Assembly (NCBI GenBank): GCA_016870275.1
Contig: VGBZ01000010.1
Coordinates: 21,290 to 85,289 of the forward strand
Length of the DNA stretch: 64,000 nt
Reading direction: 5' to 3'
Source of the DNA: Actinomycetota bacterium
GTDB lineage: Bacteria; Actinomycetota; Acidimicrobiia; Acidimicrobiales; Microtrichaceae
The position numbers and the translations under genes were made by a program. Below the pieces are notes generated by a model. That model was not told the DNA's origin. It was given only the letters and a program-made list of their open reading frames with translations, and made no database searches. Shown in pieces: positions 41,731 through 50,898 of this stretch; position 1 is the stretch's first letter; every line of letters starts with the position of its first letter.

Positions 41731-42690
41731 GTGAGTGGGCCTGATGACTCGGTCACCGTGTTGGTCCCGATGCTCAACAGCGAGCAGACGGTCAGAGAAC
41801 TCGTCGCACAGACGTGCGAGGTGCTCGCACGTCGGGGAGTCGAGCACGAGATCATTCTCATCGACGATGGAAGTAGCGACGGAACGTGGTTGATCGCAGA
41901 GGAGCTGGCGCGGACCTGTGAGCCCGTGGCAGCCATCTGCCTCACCCGGAACTTTGGGCAGCACAACGCTCTGCTGTGCGGCATCCGGGCTGCCCGAATG
42001 GACACGATCGTGACGATCGATGACGACCTGCAACACCCGCCAACCGAGGTCCCGGTCCTGCTCGATGCACTCGTTCCCGGAATCGACCTGGTCTACGGGC
42101 GTTCCCAACACTACCGACATGGTTTGTTCCGGCGCGCCAGCATGGTGATCGTCAAGTCAATTCTCGACTGGTGGTTCCGGGTGCCCTTTGCCCGGACGAC
42201 GACATCGTTCCGCGCGTTCCGAACCTCGCTACGCAGTTCGTTCGACGAGTCGCCCGGCCGAGAGTTCTCCCTCGATGCCCTTCTCGTCTCGGCGACCCGG
42301 AACGTGACGAGCGTCGTCGTTCGACACGATTCGGCGGGCTCACGGCGTTCTCGGCACACGCTCGCAACGTTGATGCGCCATGTGACTGACTCCATCATGG
42401 GCTCTTCATTCGCTCCGCTTTTCTTTGCCTCTCTGACCGGAGCGGCCGTCGTTGCGGCTGGTGTCGCTGGGATTGTTGCCTATGTGATTGCGTCGCTGGC
42501 AGGCACCTCTCTGGATCCGTGGTGGCTTGCAGCCTCGATCGTCGGTGTTCTCTGGGGCGTGACCCTCATGGCACTCGGGTTGCTCGGGAACTACGCCGCC
42601 CGGCTACTGATGCGTTCCACCGGCCGGCGGAGCTATGTCGTGGCCCAGTCGTCGGGTCTGCGTGGCCCCGACGTCGGTCCGCAGGGATGA
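41731..42690 (+). CDS. Family 2 glycosyltransferase with two C-terminal membrane helices (GtrB/ArnC-like)
   Basis: The 319-aa protein starts at GTG 41731 after GAGGA. The GT2 domain has VTVLVPMLNSEQTV, LIDDGSSDGTW and the metal-binding TIDDDLQHPP. TLTRNFGQHNAL-type sequence (here CLTRNFGQHNAL) is typical of polyprenyl-phosphate sugar transferases such as ArnC/GtrB/DPM1. Two hydrophobic helices at about 230-255 and 268-292 anchor it. It likely transfers a sugar from a nucleotide donor to polyprenyl phosphate for use outside the membrane. It resembles the GT2 at 20382 in layout. Confidence 0.87.
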   Translation: MSGPDDSVTVLVPMLNSEQTVRELVAQTCEVLARRGVEHEIILIDDGSSDGTWLIAEELARTCEPVAAICLTRNFGQHNALLCGIRAARMDTIVTIDDDLQHPPTEVPVLLDALVPGIDLVYGRSQHYRHGLFRRASMVIVKSILDWWFRVPFARTTTSFRAFRTSLRSSFDESPGREFSLDALLVSATRNVTSVVVRHDSAGSRRSRHTLATLMRHVTDSIMGSSFAPLFFASLTGAAVVAAGVAGIVAYVIASLAGTSLDPWWLAASIVGVLWGVTLMALGLLGNYAARLLMRSTGRRSYVVAQSSGLRGPDVGPQG

Positions 42691-42804
42691 TTGCGCAGCG
42701 GCTGCTCCCACCTGGTTGTGAGTCAACCCGTGTCCGGTCTCCGAGGCTGGCGGGGAGGCACTGATCCGGGGTGATCTCTTCAGGATCGACGGTATCCTCG
42801 AAGC

Positions 42805-43662
42805 GTGTCGTGGCCACTGGCGGAGCCCGGAGATGACGCTGAACCCGAAGGTCGGGTAGCGCCGACCTTGAAGGACCTGAGGCTCGAGCATCGGCTCGAC
42901 CTCGACGGATTCGTCGTGCTCCGCTTGATGAATGCTGACCGGGCAGAGGCACTGCTGGCTGAACTCACCGCTCAGGGACGTGCACCGGGTGATCCCGGGT
43001 TGGGTCTGTTCAACGACACTTGGTCGACTGATCGGTCCTTCACTCAACGCCGGTCCTTGATGCTGAGCGAGGTCTTCGATGCGCCGCTGGCGTCGCACTT
43101 GGTCGACCATCAGGCGTTGATCTGGTGCACGAGCGTCAAGTGGCCCGGTGTCGGAGGGGTGGTGGGTCCTCATCGCGATCCGACTTTCGTCGACGAGCGC
43201 CGGTTCCGCTCGGTAGGGATCTTCTGCGCTCTGTCGGACCTCACTCAGGACACGGGAACCCTCGAGGTGCTACCGGGGAGTCATCGGCACAGTCTCGAGG
43301 TCAGGATTCATCAGTCGGAGAGGAACCTCCTTCCCGACCTCCCATCTGATGTGGAGAACGATTTCGTGCCAGTTGTTCTCTCTGCTGGCGAGGCCGTCGT
43401 CTACGACCATTCGCTCGTGCACCGGTCGTCGGCGCAGCGAAGCGGAGCTCCACGAATCGCAGCCATGTCCGTAGTGGTCCCATCGTCTGCCGCTGTCACC
43501 TACGCCGTTCGGATCGGTGACGGCAGCGCTGCAGTGCTCGAGGTCGGTCCCGAATTGTTCCTCGATCATCGGATGGACGACCTCGACGTTGATCTGCTCC
43601 TCTCGACCCATCGGATCGATCGTGCTGTCGATGATCCGCCCGGCTTCGGAGCGCTCCGGTGA
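42805..43662 (+). CDS. Phytanoyl-CoA dioxygenase (PhyH)-family protein F
   Basis: The 285-aa protein starts at GTG 42805. Metal ligands are His123 and Asp125 (VGPHRDPTFVDE) and distal His206 (HSLVHRSS), with Arg217 the probable oxoglutarate ligand. TGTLEVLPGSHRHS matches the other members. It lies just before a membrane protein in the same direction with a gap of about 13 nt. Probably an active oxygenase on a sugar or lipid-linked intermediate. Confidence 0.85.
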   Translation: MSWPLAEPGDDAEPEGRVAPTLKDLRLEHRLDLDGFVVLRLMNADRAEALLAELTAQGRAPGDPGLGLFNDTWSTDRSFTQRRSLMLSEVFDAPLASHLVDHQALIWCTSVKWPGVGGVVGPHRDPTFVDERRFRSVGIFCALSDLTQDTGTLEVLPGSHRHSLEVRIHQSERNLLPDLPSDVENDFVPVVLSAGEAVVYDHSLVHRSSAQRSGAPRIAAMSVVVPSSAAVTYAVRIGDGSAAVLEVGPELFLDHRMDDLDVDLLLSTHRIDRAVDDPPGFGALR

Positions 43663-43675
43663 CCGGTACAGCGGG

Positions 43676-44995
43676 GTGGTGACCGCAGCTCCGGGACCGG
43701 AGGGAGAGCTGCCAGTACTGAGCCGACAGAGTTCGCCTCCGGGACAGGTCCCTCTCGTTGGAGCCACGCTCTGGCTGTGGCGGGCTGGGGTAGCGCTCAT
43801 CCACGGTCTCATCTTCGGGCCGGTCGTCGTGAATGCACTCTTCCGACCGGCCTTCATGGCTCCCAACCTGTACCTGTGGCACGCCGCTCGGATCGAGACA
43901 GCGTTCAGAACCCCCTTCGAACCCGGTGAGGCGCACTTCCTCTGGCCGGGGATGTCGAAGCTGGTGACGGCAGTGATGGGTGTGGGCGACGTGCGCCTCG
44001 GCGCAGCGATCGTGTCGGTTGCTGCCTACATGTTCCTCGGCGTCTGCATCTTCGAGGTCTTTCGTCAGCTCGATGACGGGCCCCTCATGCCTCTGGCCGC
44101 TGCTGGGGCAAGTGTTGTGATCGCTCTGCTGGAGACTCCAGCAGCACTGCAGGGCTGGCCGGCGATCGCTGACCCGGAGACTTCGTTCCTTCCTCTCTAC
44201 ACGGCGTTCCTCCCGACGACGACTGCATCCCTCGGGTTCGACATCCTGCTCGTCTGGTTCAGTTCCCGCTTGTTGATGGGTCGCCTCCAGACCAGTGCCC
44301 GTCCGTGGATCCCTGTGATCGTGGTTGCAGCATCGTTGGCAAAGCCCAATTTCGTGATGCCCCTGACGCTTGCGGTGGTGGCACTCGCAGCTTGGGCCAG
44401 GTGGAAGACAGTTCGTCCCTTCGGGATGTCGCTCGATCGTGACTCCTTCGGCGTGGTGGTGCGACTGCTGCTCGTGCCGGCGATCCTGGTGACGTCAATC
44501 CAAGGGTTGCTGCTCCAGTACTCGAATCACGATTCGATTCGAGGTACGTGGGTGATCAGCCCGTTGAGTGAACTCAGGCAACTCGGTGCCTTCGGGTGGC
44601 AGTTCTGGCTCGTGATGCTGTTCCCGGTCTTCGCACTGGTTCTACTTCGTACCCGCCTGCTCGCTGACACTGCAGTCGCTTCAGGGTTCGGTGCTCTGGC
44701 CGTCTCGGTGTTTGCAGCCTTGCTCCTCGAACGCTCCTATTCCTCCTACAGGGGGGATGTCCTCCAGTTGGCGCAGGCTTCAGCAGCGATGCTGGTGGTG
44801 TTCATTCTTCGTCGATGTTCAACGTTGTGGCGTGAGCGTGCTCTCGGCCGTCCCGCCATGGCTGTCCTGGCGGTGGTGCTGCTGCCATACCTGGCAGCTG
44901 GAGCGTCCACTTGGGTCTGTCACGCCGGGCTGGTGGGTTGCTACCCAGAGGTCGAACCTCCGGTGTGGCCCCAGCCGAGGATCGAGGGTGAGTGA
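43676..44995 (+). CDS. Polytopic membrane protein, GT-C-like, function unknown
   Basis: The protein is about 439 aa from GTG 43676 or 43679. Ten or so hydrophobic segments cover most of its length. A first external loop with an aromatic/acidic pattern (LYLWHAARIETAF, HFLWPGM) and the segment LAKPNFVMPL near the middle are shared in style with the protein at 50899 (MAKPSFTTCFL). Both look like members of one uncharacterised family of actinobacterial membrane proteins, perhaps GT-C transferases or glycan polymerases. Its position between a PhyH gene and a DegT gene supports glycan work. No catalytic motif is proven. Confidence 0.68.
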   Translation: MVTAAPGPEGELPVLSRQSSPPGQVPLVGATLWLWRAGVALIHGLIFGPVVVNALFRPAFMAPNLYLWHAARIETAFRTPFEPGEAHFLWPGMSKLVTAVMGVGDVRLGAAIVSVAAYMFLGVCIFEVFRQLDDGPLMPLAAAGASVVIALLETPAALQGWPAIADPETSFLPLYTAFLPTTTASLGFDILLVWFSSRLLMGRLQTSARPWIPVIVVAASLAKPNFVMPLTLAVVALAAWARWKTVRPFGMSLDRDSFGVVVRLLLVPAILVTSIQGLLLQYSNHDSIRGTWVISPLSELRQLGAFGWQFWLVMLFPVFALVLLRTRLLADTAVASGFGALAVSVFAALLLERSYSSYRGDVLQLAQASAAMLVVFILRRCSTLWRERALGRPAMAVLAVVLLPYLAAGASTWVCHAGLVGCYPEVEPPVWPQPRIEGE

Positions 44996-45046
44996 ACGGC
45001 GCTTTGCGTCCTGGTCGGTGATGCGCTCAAGGCATGCAGCCGATGC

Positions 45047-46333
45047 TCAGGCCCGACCGGTTCCACCACTGTGCGGACCGAGCGAAATCGAAGCTTGCGG
45101 TCGGAGGCGCACCAGACTCCAGGCGATCCGCTCGAGCATGCGGGACGAGACGCCCGGGTGGCACGGCATGTAGAGGGCATGGCGCTTCACCGCTCGCCCA
45201 ACTGGATGACCGCAACTCCCCGGATCGCAATCACACAACAACTCGAGGTTCGTTCCTGCGGTGTCGATGCCATCGGAGGCCAGACCCGTCTGAACGCGAT
45301 CGACGTCCTCGATGTACGCAACGCACTGCCAGAACACGGAATGACCGCGCTCCGAGCCGGTGGGAACGGGTACACCCAGATATTTCAGGGTGGCCCTGAT
45401 CTGTTCGGCGTTGAACACTCTGGAGCAGGTGATTGAGTCGACCTGCGGGATCAACTCGAGGCCGACTGCAGCCTGCTGCGGAGTGAATCGTTCGAACCAG
45501 GAGTCAGTCGGTCCCGTCGAGCGTCCGGACCGTCTGCCGGCGCCCGAGATGGCCTGCTCGAGAGAGGGGTGACGTCGGCGAAGCAGGCGAACGAGCGGAA
45601 ACGTGGCAATCGTCCACATCCCCCGTCGGCTCGTGATGTTCCAGAGAAGAGTGCGAAGGATCTTGGTGACCAAGCGAGACCGTGGAGGGTGCCGGAGCTC
45701 GGATTGTGCGACACGGAGCCGGGCGGTCAACTGCTCGTCGTCGGTGATGACGAGCCCACCGCCGTACGTGTCGAGCGTTTTGGTGGCCGATGAGCTGTAG
45801 ATGCCGACATCGCCGAAGGTTCCAACTGCTCGATCCTCGATGGTCGCTCCGAGGTTGTGGGAGAAGTCCTCGACGACTCGGGCTCCAACCGATCGTGCCG
45901 CTTCGATGATCGGTCTCGGATCCGAAGCGATCCCGAACAGGTAGGTGATCATCACTGCGCTGGTTTTTTCGCTCAGGCAGCGGTCGAGTTCGGCGAGGTC
46001 GAAGAGCAGTGTCTCGGGGTCGATGTCCACCACGACCGGCCGGCATCCCGCAGATCGGACAGCGTCGACCATCGGTCGGATCGTGAGCGGAGGAAGGATC
46101 ACCTCCGAATCGGGTGGCAGGTCCATCGACCGCAGGGTTGCGAGAAACGCAGAGCGAGCGAAGGGGAAGGCGATGCACTCGCTGGCCCCGAGGCTGTCTG
46201 CGAAGCGTCGCTCGAATTCCGTGACGACATCACCTCGACTCGAATCGCTTCGGCCTGATGTCATGGCGGCGCGGACCAACTGTCGCAGGTCGAATCCGAC
46301 CGAGTGGTTGATGCAGGTGCGGGCAATTGCCAA
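45047..46333 (-). CDS. DegT/DnrJ/EryC1/StrS aminotransferase 2
   Basis: The 428-aa protein starts at TTG 46333, 5 nt after the GMC gene stop, with GGGAA upstream. The PLP lysine is Lys185 (SSSATKTLDTYGGG) and VEDFSHNLGA is at 154-163. Relative to aminotransferase 1 it has an insertion of about 60 residues after the lysine (IL..LLWNITSRRGMWT to the FTPQQAAVGLELIP segment). Such insertions are seen in a DegT subgroup with unusual substrates. A Cys-rich stretch (LELLCDCDPGSCGH) near 360 is also peculiar. It is probably in one transcript with the oxidoreductase gene upstream. Confidence 0.86.
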   Translation of the reverse strand: MAIARTCINHSVGFDLRQLVRAAMTSGRSDSSRGDVVTEFERRFADSLGASECIAFPFARSAFLATLRSMDLPPDSEVILPPLTIRPMVDAVRSAGCRPVVVDIDPETLLFDLAELDRCLSEKTSAVMITYLFGIASDPRPIIEAARSVGARVVEDFSHNLGATIEDRAVGTFGDVGIYSSSATKTLDTYGGGLVITDDEQLTARLRVAQSELRHPPRSRLVTKILRTLLWNITSRRGMWTIATFPLVRLLRRRHPSLEQAISGAGRRSGRSTGPTDSWFERFTPQQAAVGLELIPQVDSITCSRVFNAEQIRATLKYLGVPVPTGSERGHSVFWQCVAYIEDVDRVQTGLASDGIDTAGTNLELLCDCDPGSCGHPVGRAVKRHALYMPCHPGVSSRMLERIAWSLVRLRPQASISLGPHSGGTGRA

Positions 46334-46338
46334 GGCGT

Positions 46339-47928
46339 TCAGTTCCCGTTGACCGATTCGTCGACGATCCTCGTGGCGTTCGCCATGACGAGAAGTGTTG
46401 AGGTCGTTGCCGGGATCGCCGGCAGGACCGATGCGTCGACAACGTGCGTGCGCTCGAACCCCTTTGGTCGGCCCAGAGTGTCGGTGGCGAGGGGGTTGTC
46501 CGATTCGACGGCCATGGGCATGGTGCCACCGAAGTGCCAGGAGATGGGTTCTGGCCCGACCAGTGGCCCGATCGGGGGGAGCACCGGCAGGCCGGCCTGC
46601 CTCAGAAGACTGCGGAGGTGCCGGGCAGCGCGCCGTGCGGTCTGGGGGAAGGATGGCATCGGAACTGTGTCGATCATGAGGCGACTCTCGAGCGCACTGT
46701 TTCGTTCCAGCCTGAGGACGTGGTGACCTGCCTCGTCAGAGTGCATGGAGCACAGTGCCAACAGGAATTGTTGGGCCAACAGGTTGATGGGTTGGCGGGG
46801 TAGACGGAACCTGTCAGCAAGCACTTCGAGCCGGGCTGTTGCGAGCTCGTTGGGTGGCGATACCTGCACATGGATCCAGTGTGGGGACGACGGGGCCCTG
46901 AACTCGATGAAGCACGAAGCGAGCGTCATGGCCGCTGGGAGTGTGCGCGCTCGACCGGGAACGAGGATGGGCGCAACAAAGCCCTGGGTCGACAGGAGTG
47001 GAACCGGGTGATCCCAGAGCCCGAGGCTCTCCAGCATGATCCGCGTCGAGCTGATCGGCCCACCTGCGATGAAGAGTCGCTCGGCATCGATCCACTCCGG
47101 TTTGCCACTCCCGGTGACATACCGGACGTGGACCCGACCGCCCTTCTCCTCGACGGAGTGCACCGTCAGATTGGGTCGATACTCGACCCGATCTGCGGTC
47201 ACGAGACGGTCCAGATGGTGTGTGGCCACGTCGATCGATCCGTAGGCGCAGCCGCTGTGACATCGACCGCAGTATCGGCACGACCGAGGACTGGAGTACC
47301 CCCCCGTCACTGCGAGACGAGATCGTCCGAACACCACGTCCGAGGTGGTCGTGAGCGAGGACCGCTCGAGGCGATCCAGCGCCATCTGGGCTGTCGGGGG
47401 GATCGTCAAGTGGTCCACGGTGTCTCGATAGAGGGGGAATTCCGCCTCGAGGCCGTCTCGGGCGCCAGACAGGGGCATCGTCCGCAGAACCGTCCAGTAG
47501 TAGGGCTCGAGGTCGGCCCGACTGATCGGCCAGTTGTCCATGTCGCAGTCGTGGGTGGGGAGGACGGACGCTCCCCAGACGTTGCTCCGCCCGCCCCGGG
47601 CGAGGGACGCCACCGGAGCGAATCGAAATGACCGCTGGGTCGGCAGGGGGCTGGCGCCGTCTGCCTCGTACGCGAAGCCTGAGCCGAAGGCCAGTTGTCG
47701 GGGGAGAGGATCGTCGAGGGTTGAATTCCGAGTGACGATCTCGACGGAGGTGGAGTCCCAGTCGGGTGGGTCGACTCGGCCGAGCCGTTCGACGAGTTCG
47801 ATCCGAGCTGGGTCGAGGGTTCGACCTACGTCGAGTATCACGGTGGATCTGCCGTGTCTCGCAAGCTCGTTGGCCGCAGCGACGCCGGCGTGGCCGCTGC
47901 CGATGACGATTGCGTCGATCATCGGCAC
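46339..47928 (-). CDS. GMC-family oxidoreductase with a four-cysteine cluster
   Basis: The 529-aa protein starts at GTG 47928 (5 nt after GGAGG). The FAD-binding IGSGHAG is at 9-15 and GGRSNVWGAS at 112-121. The C-terminal substrate region has WHFGGTMPMA and VVDASVLPAIPATT. A motif C-x2-C-x2-C-x3-C at residues 217, 220, 223 and 227 (CRYCGRCHSGCAYG) is like the binding motif of an iron-sulfur cluster or zinc site and is found in only some GMC proteins. GMC enzymes oxidise alcohols or sugars. The gene precedes aminotransferase 2, so oxidation to a keto-sugar followed by transamination is a plausible order. Confidence 0.87.
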   Translation of the reverse strand: MPMIDAIVIGSGHAGVAAANELARHGRSTVILDVGRTLDPARIELVERLGRVDPPDWDSTSVEIVTRNSTLDDPLPRQLAFGSGFAYEADGASPLPTQRSFRFAPVASLARGGRSNVWGASVLPTHDCDMDNWPISRADLEPYYWTVLRTMPLSGARDGLEAEFPLYRDTVDHLTIPPTAQMALDRLERSSLTTTSDVVFGRSRLAVTGGYSSPRSCRYCGRCHSGCAYGSIDVATHHLDRLVTADRVEYRPNLTVHSVEEKGGRVHVRYVTGSGKPEWIDAERLFIAGGPISSTRIMLESLGLWDHPVPLLSTQGFVAPILVPGRARTLPAAMTLASCFIEFRAPSSPHWIHVQVSPPNELATARLEVLADRFRLPRQPINLLAQQFLLALCSMHSDEAGHHVLRLERNSALESRLMIDTVPMPSFPQTARRAARHLRSLLRQAGLPVLPPIGPLVGPEPISWHFGGTMPMAVESDNPLATDTLGRPKGFERTHVVDASVLPAIPATTSTLLVMANATRIVDESVNGN

Positions 47929-47987
47929 TCACACCTCCTCGTCGCTGGTGGACCAGACCAGAGTGCAGCAGACGAAGCGGCCAAGAC

Positions 47988-48665
47988 TCAGTGAGTCGCC
48001 GGGTCGAACCCGGCTGTCGTATCGCTCTCGTGCTTCATCGTCGTTTCTTCACGCCTCCGGCGCCGAGCGATCCAGAGGGCAATCGGAACAGCGATCAGAC
48101 TGATCACGGCGAGTCCGACGGTGAGTGGTCCGGGGAAGGCGATTCCGATGGCGACGAGCGCACCCTGCACTGCGCTGAGCAGGCCGAGCACCGTGGCGAC
48201 GACGAGGGCGTACATCGTGAGCTCGCGTCGACTCCGTTGCACGGGTCCCACTTGACGCGCCCACGTCGTGACGGCAGTCCCACCCAGAACGGCGAGACCA
48301 GGCACGAATGCGGGGTGGACCGGTCCCCGATCTGCCAGCCACGACCGCAGGCGTTCCCGTCCTCGTGCAGCGATGCGGCGCCGTCTCCCGGGTTCAGACG
48401 TAACGAGGATCGCAGCAGAGATCCCGGCTGCCGCCTCGATGATCAGCGTGGTGAGGCCGTAGGCCAGGGCGGCCGCTGCCGGTGATCCGAAGGCCACGAT
48501 CGACCACGCCAGGACTGCGAGCCGGACCGGTTGGCTCGCTGGGGACAGTTCGAAAATGACGAGAAACCACAAGAGGGACTGCACACCCAAGGGAGGAGCC
48601 GGCTGGAGATTCGTCGCTGATGCTGGGCCGTGGTGCCTCTCCACGGCGTCGGCTCCGGTCGTCAT
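47988..48665 (-). CDS. Small membrane protein, function unknown
   Basis: The 225-aa protein has about five hydrophobic segments and a basic C-terminal tail (IARRRRREE). It overlaps the methyltransferase upstream by 4 nt (ATGA) and lies about 60 nt before the GMC gene, all leftward, so the four genes from 49468 to 45047 form an operon. No domain is recognised. Confidence 0.7.
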   Translation of the reverse strand: MTTGADAVERHHGPASATNLQPAPPLGVQSLLWFLVIFELSPASQPVRLAVLAWSIVAFGSPAAAALAYGLTTLIIEAAAGISAAILVTSEPGRRRRIAARGRERLRSWLADRGPVHPAFVPGLAVLGGTAVTTWARQVGPVQRSRRELTMYALVVATVLGLLSAVQGALVAIGIAFPGPLTVGLAVISLIAVPIALWIARRRRREETTMKHESDTTAGFDPATH

Positions 48666-49468
48666 CCGACGCCCCGGACGCTGAGGCCTGTTCCCTGCCG
48701 CTGCTCGTTCTCACCGGTTGGTCGCTGCGCCACCACCCAGCACCCGGTGCCCCGCGGCGACCGGATTCCACGGCGGCCTGCTGCGTGCTCCAGTCGGGCG
48801 ATTCGGTACGCAGTTCGGTCGAGGCTTCGGTTCATGAGTTCTGATGGTGGGTGGTCGGCAGGTTTCGGACGGAGCTGGCTGTGCCAGGCCAGCATCCGTG
48901 CAATCGGCCACGCCCAACCGTGGACGTAGTGTGCGTCGAGGACGATGAGGCCACTGGAACGGGCGAATTCGCCGAGGTCGCCAAGTTCGAATCTGCGAAC
49001 GCTGCTCCCGGCGCGATCCATCTGCCGTCGGAGACGGTCGTCGGCAGGCTCGTCGATGAGGAGCCCGCCACCCGGTGCGACTCTCGCTGCGAGTCGGCCG
49101 ATGGCCGCTGCCGGGTTGGGCACCGATGCCTGATTCAGGGCCCCGAAGCAGCACACGAGGTCGAAGGTCCGCTCATCCAGAAGGTGGTCCAGATCATCGA
49201 GACCGCCGAGGTGGAAGTCGGCTTCGGGCATCCGTTCCATCAAGTACCTGCCGGCGATCGGAGACGGGTCGATCGCCGTGACTGGCCCGACGGAGGCGAG
49301 CGTCGCTGTGGTGCCCCCCGGCCCGCAACCGACGTCCAGGACCGTATGGCGACCGTCTCGATCGATACCGAGCCGGACCAGAGCGTCGTCGATCAGGAGT
49401 CGCCGGACACGGAAGAACCAGTGCCACGTGTCGATGGAGGCGAGTCCCTCGATCTGGTCTCCCAACAT
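48662..49468 (-). CDS. Class I SAM-dependent methyltransferase
   Basis: The 268-aa protein has motif I VLDVGCGPGG at 43-52, an acidic end of strand 2 (VTAIDPS), FDLVCCFGALNQ as motif IV and a Pro-rich post-core region (LIDEPADD). It belongs to the Methyltransf_11/25 type. It most likely methylates a hydroxyl of a sugar or lipid intermediate of the locus. It is the first gene of a four-gene leftward operon and overlaps the next gene by 4 nt. The last ~30 residues look unrelated and may be an extension. Confidence 0.84.
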   Translation of the reverse strand: MLGDQIEGLASIDTWHWFFRVRRLLIDDALVRLGIDRDGRHTVLDVGCGPGGTTATLASVGPVTAIDPSPIAGRYLMERMPEADFHLGGLDDLDHLLDERTFDLVCCFGALNQASVPNPAAAIGRLAARVAPGGGLLIDEPADDRLRRQMDRAGSSVRRFELGDLGEFARSSGLIVLDAHYVHGWAWPIARMLAWHSQLRPKPADHPPSELMNRSLDRTAYRIARLEHAAGRRGIRSPRGTGCWVVAQRPTGENEQRQGTGLSVRGVG

Positions 49469-49611
49469 CAGTGGCCCCCGGCCCGTCTACCCACCGCCCC
49501 TTACTGTACGCAACTCAACCCGGTATTGACCACGGCGATTGGTGACGTGCTCTGCCGAATCGGGACGGTGAAGAGAGAGCGGTGTCAGCTTCAGCCAGAA
49601 GCGGTTCGGCT

Positions 49612-50631
49612 TCATCCGGGAGGCCGACAGGTGACTTCCCCGGCGCGGGAGACGGTACAGAGCGAGGGTCCGAAGAGTGCGAGGTCGACGACGTCGGTGG
49701 AGTCGGTCGGCGCAGGGACGGCAGACGATCCGTGGTTCCAGCAGAGGATCCCGGATTGAGTCAGACCGCAGCTTCGTTGCTCGCCCACGGTCACGACCTT
49801 GGCACCGCTGATCCCATCGACTCGTCGGGGTACGGCAGTTGAAGGCTCCCCTGAGTGGTAGTCGCTGCCCCAGCACCACACCGAGCCATCGTTTCGTACC
49901 GCACAGGTGGAGGCGAGTTGGGAGTCGATCGCCACGACCCGGTCTAGATCACTCACCGTGCTCGGCTCGCTGCGATCCTCACGGTCCCCGACCCCGAGCT
50001 GCCCGACGCTGTTGAGTCCCCAGCAGGTGACCTCGCCATCTTCGAGCAACGCACAGGTGAATCCGGCACCTGCTGAAAGCGACACTGCGTTGTCGATGTC
50101 GACCACCTCGACCGGAGAGACTCGATCTGCCCGACTACCATCGCCGAGCTGACCAGAGTCGTTCGCCCCCCAGCAGCGCACCCGTCCGTCGGCCGCCACG
50201 GCGCACGTATGGTTCCGGCCTGCGGCCAGTCCGATCGAACCGGTCACTTCGGGTACTGGTGTGGTCGGTCCGGCGATGGCGAGGATCTGGCCGTTTCCTA
50301 CCTGGCCGAGAAGGTTCAGTCCCCAGCACCGGACCTCAGCTCTCTGGGCCACCGCACACGAGAAGTCCTCGCCGACCGTAAGCTCCCGTACGTCGTAGAT
50401 GTCGGTGACCGTGCGCAGGTCGTCGAATGAGTCGTCGGTGGTTCCGTCGCCCAGCTGGGCGGTGCGGTTGTCTCCCCAGCAGGCGACGGTCCGGTTGTCC
50501 CGAACGATGCAGGCATGTCGGTAGTCCGCAGCGATGGCGGTCGCCCCGGCAGAGAATGCGGCCTCGGACTGGGTGCACCCGGTCAACAGCAGGGTGCCGA
50601 GCACGATGGCGAGCGGCGTCCGGTGGAGCAT
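49612..50631 (-). CDS. RCC1-repeat lipoprotein
   Basis: The protein is 339 aa from ATG 50631. The signal peptide ends in the lipobox TLLLTGC, so it is an exported lipoprotein. At least six RCC1-like blades follow, each with a Cys-Trp-Gly-Asn and a GQLG-type turn (for example CWGLNLLGQVGNG and CWGANDSGQLGDG). This gives a beta-propeller, probably seven-bladed, stabilised by one disulfide pair per blade. Bacterial RCC1 lipoproteins are surface-binding or scaffolding proteins. In this locus it may hold the glycan or an assembly complex at the surface. Confidence 0.85.
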   Translation of the reverse strand: MLHRTPLAIVLGTLLLTGCTQSEAAFSAGATAIAADYRHACIVRDNRTVACWGDNRTAQLGDGTTDDSFDDLRTVTDIYDVRELTVGEDFSCAVAQRAEVRCWGLNLLGQVGNGQILAIAGPTTPVPEVTGSIGLAAGRNHTCAVAADGRVRCWGANDSGQLGDGSRADRVSPVEVVDIDNAVSLSAGAGFTCALLEDGEVTCWGLNSVGQLGVGDREDRSEPSTVSDLDRVVAIDSQLASTCAVRNDGSVWCWGSDYHSGEPSTAVPRRVDGISGAKVVTVGEQRSCGLTQSGILCWNHGSSAVPAPTDSTDVVDLALFGPSLCTVSRAGEVTCRPPG

Positions 50632-50898
50632 CGTCACGTCTTCATCGGTCCTCGTCGCTTGCGCAGGTGGCCCGCTGCACCAGGGCCAACGGCTGCGGCA
50701 CATTGGAAGGGTCCACACCAGCGTTGTGGGCTCGGGAGCCTTCGCTGCGTCTGTGCGGTACCCTCGCAAATGTAGGCGGTCGATCCACGGCTGGGAGGTC
50801 GCATCGTCGGTGCGAACCGCCAGTCCGTGGCGGACGCTTTCGGCGTGAACTCGAGGCACGGGACTGAAGTCCTGCAGCGCTTGGAGGAGCAGCAGCGC

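Noticed and set aside
41594..41734. 46-codon frame ending in a GTGA overlap with the GT2 start
   Set aside because: The overlap looks attractive, but rare AGA/AGG codons, no ribosome-binding site and no recognisable product argue against a gene.
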